From assembly GCA_949126835.1 (NCBI GenBank), contig OX421509.1, positions 10,064,920-10,128,919 of the forward strand: DNA of 64,000 nucleotides, in the 5' to 3' direction. The first letter of the stretch is position 1. Each line of letters starts with the position of its first letter. Source of the DNA: Anisus vortex. Its lineage: Eukaryota; Mollusca; Gastropoda; Planorbidae. Made by a program: the position numbers and the translations under genes. The notes under the pieces are model-generated. The model had not been told where the DNA came from and did not search any database. It was given only the letters and a program-made list of their open reading frames with translations. Positions 43,798 to 55,700 of the stretch are shown here, one piece after another.

Positions 43798-46700
43798 GTA
43801 AGTACATATATTTTAAAATACTACGGAAAGTGGTAACTTGTAGTCTTAGCTTTTGCTATTTTTTGGCAACGTTTCGGTTCAATTTTGTCACAAAATTATA
43901 AGGTTGTTCCCCCTGAAATTGTTTGACTTATGACAAAAATGTGTACAAAGAATTTTCTCAAAAAAAAAAAAAGAATATATGTACCCATTTTAAATGTGAT
44001 ATTGGGACGCAGCAGTTATATATATATATACAGTAAGAGAAAAACCGATACATGTCCAAACGAATTAATGTTATAAAAGCAATATTGACTTAAAAAGAGT
44101 TTCTTTAAAATATTTTGTTTTAGCTACTTGCCTTGTTTGGTTAGTCTATCTTTCTAAAATAAATACCTTATATACATATATTCTATGCATCTCTTAGTAA
44201 TCTCTAAATAATTGTATCGACTTTTGTGCATTCCTTCAAACAAGTTTTTACTACAGCTTAAAGTTAAATTCTAAATGATTATACACTTTATTTTTCAAGC
44301 TGTTACAGCTGAAGCAAAAGTGTCTTCATCTGTATTCTATAAAGTAAACGAACCCAACAATGTCCTTCTCAACACTTCAACATCTGACCAAGCAACAAGC
44401 ATCACTGAATGTGCCATCAAGTGTCTCAGTCAAAACTGTATCTGTTATTCATTCAACAAACAGCTGCAGCGTTGTGACATGGGTGAGTAACAATTATTAT
44501 TATTATTTTTTTTTTGTATTTTCAAGCATCAGCAAAAGTAATGTTGAAGGAAGTCTCAAAAGAAGTTAACACTTCCGATATAGATCATAGAATTTTCGAT
44601 ATTGGTCCTAGAATTTCTAACATAGATCCTAGAATTTCTGATATAGATTGTAGAATTTCTGATATGAATCATATAATTTCGATATAAATCGTAGAATTTC
44701 CAATATATATAGTAGAATTTCATTGGAACTGAATCACTTTAGTGTTTTTTTTTATCACATTTAGACTCACAAAATCTAAGAACATAATTTAGGCTCTTAA
44801 AGATCATGCTTTGTTAGTTTTCGTCTTCGTTAAAGAAACATATTAAGACTATAGCCTTTAGATTAATGCTTAACTTTTTGTGAAGAAAAATTTCGGTAAT
44901 AGAAGGACGGCCAATACCATAGCAGTCTCTCTAATCTAGTCGCGTTGGATTACTGCAATAGTTGCTTGTGGGATTTGCCCCAGAACCAGCTGCAGATTAC
45001 AAAGTACAGAACACCGCAGAGCGCATTGTTTCGGGGCTGAGGAGGCAAGATCCTATCTCATCAACACTAAGGGATCTCCTCTGGCTCCCGGTGATAAAGC
45101 GAATAGAGCACAAAATTATGTCCATTACATACGGATGCATCAAGGACATTGCTCCTGCCAATCTTCGAGAGTTTATATCAAGGCATGAGCCATTTAGGGA
45201 ACTGCCCTCTTCTTATCAGTCACTCCTCAAAACTCCCAGTTTGGATGGACACAAAAAGAAGTGACTGGGAGTGCGCTCATTTGAATCAGTGGCGCCTTCT
45301 CTATGAAACAATTCATCTCAGACACTGAGATAATCTGGGACAAAATAATCTTTCGAAAATATCTTAAAGACCTTTCTCTTTGGCTAATACATCTGCCACT
45401 GCAAATCACACAAAGAACGCACTGAACATGCTAATTGAATAGCATTGATAGAAGCGCTATAAGAAATGCCCATTCTTATCTTATCTTTAACGTAATCAAT
45501 TAATAAAATTATGTTTTCATTACTTTTGACTCGACAAGCTTGAAAAATCACATATAACTAGTTTTTCTGTAAGATGATGATACAGTGGTATAACAGAATG
45601 CCATGTCAGAATTTCCAAGTTAAATCAGTGTCTAAGCCTCAAGGAAGGTGTCAGTGATTGAAATAGAACATAATAAATAGTCTATGGTCAAAGGGAGATA
45701 ACCAATGAAAAGAAGAGTGGACCTTGACCTTGGATAACAAAGGCAGACTGTGTTTGTTGTATGACAAGAGGAGAATATGGTTACTGCGCAGTTGAGTGAT
45801 TTGTTGTTAATTCACGTGTTAGGTTAGAGAAGATCGGAGGGAAAGTTACGAGACTCGACCTTAGTCAGTAGTGGGCATCCAGCTTTTGAGGTGATAAGAG
45901 CTGACGTTTTTATGTGGATATTTTGTAATGGATATAATATTGGAGATCTCAGTTAATCTATTCTGTAAATTCTATTATGTAAATTACAATGCAATTGAGT
46001 GAATATATATTATTGTGCATGGATATTCACATGAATTGTGAGGACATAAAATTATGTGTGTGTAAATAAACTTATCGATATATTTTACTGTTCCTGGAGA
46101 GTGTTATTAACTTTGTCAAAGCCTCGAAGAGATTGTTAGTGAAAGTGTTGAACAGTTACTAAATAGCAACTTACATTGGTGGCACGCGGAACCTACCATA
46201 AAGAAATGACGCTGGCAAGGTTGTAAAGTAATAAAAATATTTTTTTTTGAATCATCGTACTATCACACTTCGCCAGTAGAAGCCCGGGGCAGGAAATATT
46301 TGCCGACCTGAAATTTTATTACAAGTGTATACTTCAACTTCTTGTAAGCTCGAGTACTAAAAAGGTACAGCAAACAGCAATGACATTTATGAAGTCAATT
46401 CATAAATACTAATCATTTGTCATCTGAAAATTTTAAGACAGGAAAATACATTTTATTCTACCAGTGACTGAATTTATTTTTATATCAGAGCAAGATGTCG
46501 CACTAATAAATTCAAAATGGCGGCGCACTGTTGTGATTGGAAGTCTCCTTGTTTCAACATAACTGCAGTTCAACTTCAACTTTGACTAATTATTTTATTG
46601 TACATATACATCCCGATGTGACATTGAATGTCAGTAAACAGATTAGGCGGAAGTCAGATGTAAAGATCTTGTGATATACACAGTACCAATATATATATAC

Positions 46701-49700
46701 AGTTCCTCATCGGAGATGGCAGATTTCACGTGAAGTGAAGACAAATAACACAATTGTCATAGTGTGCCTACCGTATGCTAGTCATACATGGATATGTAAA
46801 ACTTTCAGACTCGTCATAGTCGGAATATTGTGTTAACATTACATCAAGGCATTGAAGAAACTGACACTGATCGTTACTATCGTTACATCAAGTCATTGAA
46901 GAAACTGACACTGATCGTTACTATATCCTCTTTCTTATATGTAATTACTGCCTTTCTATATTAGTAATTACTTTGTTAAATAGGATAATTTCATGTTATA
47001 TGTATACACTATACATGTGTGGGAGGTTGGAGGTAGTCTATGTTAAGACCTCAATACTTTTACTTCTGTCTCTACTCTAATTCTGTTTCTTTTCAAGGTT
47101 TTAATATAAATGATTCTAATAGAGATATTTGTTTTATTTACAAATATAGTCGTTAGCTGTGTAAGTCTTGTTTGTGATCGTAAATAATTGTTGTATTGTT
47201 ATTAAAACATCATATTGTTTGGTCAATGTTTATATATTGTAATTCTTTTGTTGAATTCCTCTTAGTATTGTCTATTTAAAACAGCAATTATTTTTGTTTT
47301 GTGTTCATATGCATTTTATATGTTAAATTTGTAAATTTATTAGATCAAATCCATTATTTGTAAAGTAGCATGATAGGGTATTTACAAAGAATTTATTATG
47401 CAAATAACTTTGGAGTACTGTAAATAATATAATTAATTTGGAATTCTTTTATAAGATGCAATAACATAGTTGTGAGGTAACATACTATTGCGCACATACA
47501 GATTCAGTACATTGTATAAATAGTCACAAAATAAGCTTTGTAATACATAGTAAATTTTGGGGGGGTCCAGAAGTTGAAATTTCATTTTACTCAAGTAATT
47601 CATGGTGAGTAAAAATATTATTTTATCATTGCACATTTATTGTCCTACCGCTGAAACTTAGAGTGATTAGGTCAAGAAAGAGACTAGTCATATAAGTCAT
47701 CAAGCTTTGACGAACTCTATAAAAATATAAATGTGAACAAATAATCATGTAAGTCATCAAGCTTTGATTATCATTGGGTCACATTTTAGTATAACTAATA
47801 TATAGAATCGGTGCTATTAGTCATATCAGTATATGATTGAGTTGGTCACAGTACAAATAGATTGAATTTGTGTAATAAATAAAACATACTTTAAAAATTG
47901 TGTAATAACAAATACATAATAACACTGCACAAATCAGCAAATAAAAAAAATGGCTTCGTTTGAAACTAATGCACAAGTGTATGCCAGGGCTAAAGAATTA
48001 GCTATGGAATATGAAATAGAAAAAAAAGACATGATGAAATTTATCGAAGAAAAAGTTCAGGCTTGGACTTTAGGACAAAAACAAGAAAAAAAAGAGATAG
48101 AAAATAAGGAAAGAGATAGAAGAGCTAAAGATAGAGAATTTGAAAAACTAAAAATAGCTCAACAAACAGAAATTGAAAAGTTAAGGCTAGCTCAAGTAGC
48201 TGAAGATAGAGAAATTGAAAAATTGAAAATAACTAGAATCAGGTAGAGAAGCACAAAGAATTAGAACATAAAAGGTATAAAACTGAATTAGAGTTAGGAA
48301 AAATTAAGGTCACAGAATTTTGCAATCATAAAGTTAATGACAAATTTAACGTACAGCCCTTTGATGGAAATGAAAATAATTTTGATAGTTTCTTATCTAT
48401 TTTTGAGGAAAATTGTATAGCTAATAACTTACCAAAAGATAAATGGGCTGCTAAATTATTAGGAGCAGTTAAAGAAAAGGGGCTAAAGGCAGTAGGTGAA
48501 GGAATTGGTAGAACATATGACCAAATAAAAACAGCAATGTTCAATTTTTATAATTTCACACCTGATCATTATAGAAAACAATTTCATAAGGTTAGACTGG
48601 AAGCTAGTGACAACACTGATAGGTTCATTAATGACATAAGCCAATACCTAGAAAAATGGTTAACACTAAGTAAAGTGGACATAAATAATCCGAGACATAT
48701 ATTAGATATGATAATTATTGATAAAGTTCTCACAATGGCGACTCCAAAACTATTTACATATCTTAAAGAAAGAAACATTAGAAATATAGAAGAATTAAAA
48801 ACAGCCTTAACTAATTACAAGGACAGTCATCCTGGTGTGGCATTTAGTAAAAATGAAGATACAAATAATTTGAATGCTTTTGAAAACAACTTGAATGTTT
48901 TCAATGCATATCAAAATCAGGACAACAGATCAAGAAACCAAAATAGGAGTAATTCTAGGAACACTAACTATCCTTTCAGAAGACATAATTTGTCACACAC
49001 AAGAAACACTAATTCCAATAACCATAATAATGGTAGATTTTTCAATAGAGGTAACAACAATAATAGAGGTTACTATAATAATAATAGAGGTTACTTTAAA
49101 CAAACTAGAGGTAACAACAACAGAGGCTATTACAGTGGCAATAATAGTAAAGGCTCTTACAATCAGTCTAGAGGCAATAGCAATAGGGTCAATGATATTT
49201 CTACATCAATAAAATGTTATAATTGTCAGGGTTATGGGCACATATCTTATGATTGTTCATCACCGTTTCAGGGCCAACAAACTGAACCTAAACAATTGTA
49301 TGACAAAATAGCAATACTAAACAAAGCTATAAAGACATTTCTTTAGCTCATTTAAAAGAATTACAAATCACAGAAGTGAAGGAAATATTAAAGAAATTTG
49401 ACAAAGTAATTTCAGACAAACCTGGTCATACAGAGACAATAGAACACTGTATAAAATTAAATGATGCAACACATTTTAGAGCCAAAGTTTATCAGGTACC
49501 CCAAATGCAGAAAGCAAATGTTGAGAAAGATTAAGATACATTGTTAAAAGAAGGGCTGATACGCAAATCGATATCACAAATTTCGTCACCTATGGTGATA
49601 GTAAAGAAGAAAGATAATAGCATTAGATTATGTTGTGATTATCGAAAACTGAATGCAGTTACAAAAATAGATCAGGAAGGTTTAGCTAATATAGAAGACA

Positions 49701-52700
49701 TTGTTAATGAGATAGAGAAAGGAAAAATATTCTCTACCTTAGATTTAACTAGAGGATTTTGGCAAATTTCTATGCAGGAACTATCTAAACATACACGGCA
49801 TTTACAACAGATCAAGGATTATATGAATGGAATGTAATGCCTTTCGGATTGATTAATAGTACCGCGACATTTACTAAAATGATGCGCAAAATAATACCTA
49901 GATATCCCAATATTGTTCATTTTGTAGATGATATTTGCATATTCACTGAGACTTTTGAACAACATTTGAAAGTTTTAGAAGATTTGTTAGCAATACTAGC
50001 TGAACATAATCTAACTATTTCACCACAGAAGATGACATTAGCCCAGAATGAAATTGAATTTTTAGGACATAAATTTAAAGATCAGGTAATACAACCAATT
50101 GATAGGATGCAAGAAAAAATGTTGAACATAAAGAAGCCTGAAACAAAAAAACAAGTCAGAGCTTTGTTAGGACTATTTGGTTACTATAGAGATTTCATTG
50201 AAAATTACAGTCAAATAGTAAAACCAGTTGTAATTTTAACAAGAAAAGGTCAATCTAATACAAACATAAATTGGACTTCAGAATGTGAAAAAGCAATGCA
50301 AAATTTTAAAATACTATTTTCTAAAGAACCAATTTTAACTACCATTTCATCTACTGATACAATCATTTTAGCTACTGATGCCTCTAGTCAAGGTCTTGGT
50401 GCATGTTTAATGAAACATTGTCTGGAGGAAAATAGTAATATGACAAATAAAAAAGAAAAGAAAATTATGGGTATTTACAAAACAGCATTGTATATAAGTA
50501 GATCACTGACAAAAGCAGAGGAAACGTACTCTGTAATTGAGTTGGAAGATTTGGCCATTGTATGGGCAGTAACTAAACTAAGAAGATATTTGTTAGGTCG
50601 TAAATTTACAATATTTACAGATAACAAACCTTTGATTAATTTTAATGTGAGCAACGTGAACAATAATAGGATCAATAAGTTTGCAATGAAACTTAGTGAT
50701 TACCAGTTTAACATACAAAGTATTAAAGGGACAGACAATCACATACCTGACATATTGTCAAGATTAGCCATGTAAACAGTCACACACTCATTGTACATAA
50801 TTACACTTACTAACATTGTCTACTAACAATAACTAACAAACTATACTAACAAATATTATTACATGTATGATTTATTTATGTATGACATCACCTATGTATT
50901 GATTTATGACTTGTATGAAAGTATTAATTATGTTTCGGATCTAAAAATGCCATGAATGTCATTTTTATTTATGGGCAAGGGGTGTGTGTCAGTGATTGAA
51001 ATAGAACATGATAAATAGTCTATTGTCAAAGGGAGATAACAAATGAAAAGAAGAGTGGACCTTGACCTTGGATAGCAAAGGCAGACTGTGTTTGTTGTAT
51101 GACAAGAGGAGAATATGGTTACTGCGCTGTTGAGTGATTTGTTGTTAATTCACATGTTAGGTTAGAGAAGATCGGAGGGAAGGTTACGAGACTCGACCTT
51201 AGTCAGTAATGGGCATCCAGCTTTTGAGGTGATAAGAGCTGACGTTTTTATGTGGATATTTTGTAATGGATACAATATTCAAGATCTCAGTGAATCTATT
51301 CTGTAAATTCTATTATGTAAATTACAATGCAATTGAGTGAATATATATTCTTGTGCATGGATATTCACATGAATTGTGAGGACATAAAATTATGTGTGTG
51401 TAAATAAACTTATCGATATATTTTACTGTTCCTGGAGAGTGTTATTAACTTTGTCAAAACCTCGAAGAGATTGTTAGTGAAAGTGTTGAACAGTTACTAA
51501 ATAGCAACTTACAGAAGGGAGGAAGACAGTGGTAAGCGACCGGAAACTCAACGCATTTCATCAAAGATGCCTCAGACGCATACTTAAGATCACTTATAGG
51601 GACCTGGTTACGAATAAGTTTATCGCTTAACGAAAACGCACCCACTATCGACATCGGTCACCGAACGTCGTCTCAAATTTGACGGCCACATAATCCGCCA
51701 GCCTGACCATCGGCTACCCCTACAGCAACCATGGGCGGCCGCCCATCAGACGACGCGGACAGGGGCGACCTAAAACAACATGGCGTACAGCAATCGCCGA
51801 TGACGTCCACTCTGTCGACATTAACTGGGGCGACATCAATGCCGATACAGCAGTGGTTACGGACAGAGCCCACCGGTGATCTCTCATTGCCCGATGCGCC
51901 GAAAGGCGCGTGAGGATCTAAGTCTAAGTAAGTCTAAGCCTTAAGTATTGAGATCAAGATCCACCAGCTCTGTTTGGTGCTAGACAGAAGACTATGTAAA
52001 GTAAAAGAGTATGGCCGTCGCGCACATCCTCTTAATATTTCCTGGCGAGTGCAATAGATGAATGCTACATACTGTCTCACATTGCAAGATGTTTGGAAGA
52101 GTATACATTTTATTGGTTTTGGTTTTTGCAGCGACTAAGTTCTAGTACAGATAAAGGCTTCGCGACAGATGAATTTACTCCATTTAAAGTAAAGCTTCAA
52201 ACATGCACAATAAACAGCCATTACTGAAAGGAGTAATGGCCCTGGCGACTTCGACGTCCAACGTTTAGAGGTGTCCACACACATTTTACATCGGGTAATC
52301 GTTCATTTTATTAGATTAAAAATGAGGTCAAATCATAGAAAATATTCTAAATATCTTATGTTATGATGAAAAGCGTATAAAATAGCATGTTACAGTTTGG
52401 TTGAACGAAAGTAGATTTTTACGAAGAACTCACAACTTTACACGTGATTTTAATCTATTTACTGTTTATTTCAAATTGCATTACAGGAGACGATGGCGTA
52501 ATCTCCTTTTCTTCTTCAACCCCCGCCCCGCCGCCCTTCTCCTGGCTAACTTATTCTTTGCTCCTTTCTGTGAGGTGGCTTCTGGACCGCCAGGAAGTGC
52601 GCTCCTCAGCAAGGCCGTCCCACGATTTATGACCAATGTGCGCCAGAAGCATGTCTCTTATGCGTCATTAAATCGCAGGCAGGGAGCTGGAGAACGGACA

Positions 52701-55700
52701 GGAGTCGTACGAGAGCCTGAGGGAGCTGCTGTTATTGGAACAGATGCATCATTGCATGAGCGAAGAGGTGCGCACATTCACTGCGGACCAGGGCTTCGAG
52801 GACGCTATCCGACTCAATCAAGATGGCGGATCGGTACCTTGCAGCCCACCAGCAGAAGAAGATTGAACGCCGCCATGACGAGCAATTGAGTGGTACAGCG
52901 AACTGTCACGCTCATCGCGCGCCTGACGCTCACCCGCGTAATGAATCGCGTCAGGAAAGAGACAAGACAAGGGACAATATCCACATAAAGACAAACATCG
53001 AGCAAGTCAGGGGAGACGACTGCCTCACGAAGAGCTGCAGGGCATGCGTGACGGGTCACAACGCACTTACCAGCTCAACACCTTTGTCTGTCGTGGGGAA
53101 CAAGAGGGATCTTTTACCTACGGACCCAACGAGCGAAGAAGAGACGGGACAGACCTCGCGAGATGGCTCACCAGAAATGGGCTCAGGGCCAGCGCCTCGA
53201 GGAACGAGTCCCGTTGAGCGGAAATAACATCTTCTGGTTCACCCTCTATCTCTTTTCCCTTAAGGGCCGGGTAAGGGAACCCACATCTCCTTTCTGTTTC
53301 TTTGTTTTGTTGTCCTTTGGGTTTGTTTTTTCGGCATTTATAAATATTCAAGGGAGATAATTAGGGATCTCCGGCATGCCCAGAGTTATCGCCCTTCTCT
53401 CTTCATCTGGAGAAAATTAATTCATAACTCTTAGACTGTTAAATTCCTAGACGACTTTTTATTAGCTAGGTAATTAATTTGTGTGCAACCTTAGTAGTAT
53501 AGGCGCTTTGTTAACTCCCTTTCGATCGTCATAATGGCCGGTTTCTTCCCACCGCACCCCTTGGAATGGCAGGGAGGGCCGCATGCCAATTTGCATCGCC
53601 GTGTTTGACGTTATATCGCTATTGTGAGCTAATGTAAACAGTTGTCACAGAGGTTGCTTGGGATTTGATGGAACAATAGAGAATTAGCCAATGTGTCACA
53701 ATGCTGTTCTGCTGTTCGTTCTCCCGACTGACTGTGGCGACCGGAAGCCCCACCCCGAACGACACTCCTACCGGTCCCTTCCCCGCACGGCACGTGTGCT
53801 TGCTCAACATGGTCTAAACCACCTGACCCCTGACGTCGGCACTGAACTTGGATGTCGATTGGTTAAGTGGGCGGGCCTTCTTCCTCAGTCCCGCCTTTCG
53901 GACAGTAGATTAAAGGCTTACATTTTTTGTCAAGTCTACCACTTTCGACAAGAGACGTACGACTGTGCACGTCTAGAAAGTACTTCCGAGTTTTCAAGAA
54001 GTTGCAACGCTACTTACAAGCCAATAGTGTTGTGAGGGCGTTGTGACCTTAGGGGCAGTACCACTACATGGAACCTGTCCACACTCCGATTTGGTGTACG
54101 ATATATTGCACCCTGTTGGCCACGCCATACGCTGTCACATCATTACAGCGCCTCTCGTTCAAAAAACTAATTGAGCCATTGAGCTGCTTTAGCGTAGATA
54201 TTACAAATTACATATAATTTTACACTGGGATTTGTATGGTATTAAATATAATTAATTATATTATTGTTTGAGTAGATTGCAGACATTTTTAACTATAGAA
54301 CAACAAACAGCTATAGTAATTTTTATATTTTTCTAACGCTGTAGGAAATTGTAAAGCATCCAATACAAGCACTGGAACAAGTAGCGATCTTTATTTTACA
54401 TGTAATACAAACGCTGGATTCAAACTTCTAACCAATGGTTCGGTTACAGCATGTGTGTGGGAGTCTACCTACGCAGTTGAATACATCACTGCTAGAGATG
54501 ACTGTCGAGGTTTGTAGTATACATTTATATTAGATAATATGGCAAGTCAATAATCGTTTTTTAACATCATTGATGAAGCCTCTATATTTTCCTCCTTACT
54601 TTGCAAATTCTATACTGTGTGTAGAAATATTATGAATGTGTTAATCTCACCATTCATTAGCGTAACTACGTTAAAATGCACTTGCGCCAGGTAGGAATTT
54701 TCCTTTTGATTTGTTAGTAGGTTAAAAGTAAGAAAGTTTCACTTTAGCGCTTATGAAAAATTCAACTCCTGGGGTGGCAGCAAACTTTACCCCTATCCCC
54801 CCACTTTCGCAATTTTCGCTCTTGTCCTTCTAGTTTACTTAATAAGCATCTGATTGGCTTTTTCAGCATTACATTTTTTTTTTTCAATTTCATTTCTAAA
54901 TATTTCAATTTGTTTTTAATTGTTGTAATAGCCTAACATTTGCTTATTCAGTGATAACGATTATAATAATTTCGCCTAATTTTGCGTTATGACACACTAA
55001 ATAATTGTATTTTCATTAATAATAATAATAATAATAATATATTATATATATATATATAATATACATATGACATAGCCTACATATATATAATATATTACAT
55101 TTTAGCCAAAAACGCTTACCTTTACACAGCGAAGACTCTGGAAAAATTTAACCTGCTACAAAACGTCGTCAGGAAATATTTTTGGGTTGGCTTGAATGAT
55201 ATGGAAGTGGAAGGCGAATACAGGTGGGAGGATGACAACACCATTTTTGATGCTACCTTAGAGCGTCAGTTCTTTACCGCAGGTAAACATGTATTTTCTT
55301 TTTTTGTTTGTATTCTTCTGGCCAAGTAGTAGTGATGTAAACACCCACCCTAGAATGGGAGGCTTATGTTGGGCGTATTTGAAAGACAAGAAGATCGAGA
55401 TTTGTAGACAGAGAGACATTGTACACATTTCTATTTGTAAGTAGTATTGTAAGATCTAGCAATCCCATTGTACAGCATTTATCCATAGGTCCAGTAGAGC
55501 GGCTTGGTAATTGTGTGGCCAGTACAGTGCCCATCCGCCATTACTTTGCTCCAACTAATCTCAGGTAACCATTAGAGCTGGGCAGACCAAGGGCCACACG
55601 AGAACGAATCCTTACCTTCATCTCAAGGGACTTTCGATATTCCATTACAACGCCATCGACTATCGTCCCACCCCCACCCCGGTACCTTTCCCATCGCTGC

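Larger units (their letters stand above)
45649..51513 (+). mobile_element. Gypsy-type LTR retrotransposon, 5865 bp, lacking protease and integrase
   Basis: Two 527-bp LTRs (45649-46175, 50987-51513) with TG...CA ends, flanked by GAAGG on both sides (45644-45648 and 51514-51518). About 14 differences between LTRs by eye, so more recent than the Gypsy copy at 33115. A primer-binding-site-like TGGTGGCACGCGG starts at 46177. The 1.8-kb leader to the first gag ATG is non-coding and holds a 44-bp tandem doubling (46839-46922). It lies in gene C intron 2, sense orientation. Confidence 0.95.

Noticed and set aside
52401..52889. 162-codon plus-strand frame considered as a gene
   Set aside because: The recognisable retroelement gag motif lies in another frame of the same bases, so this frame is a shadow.
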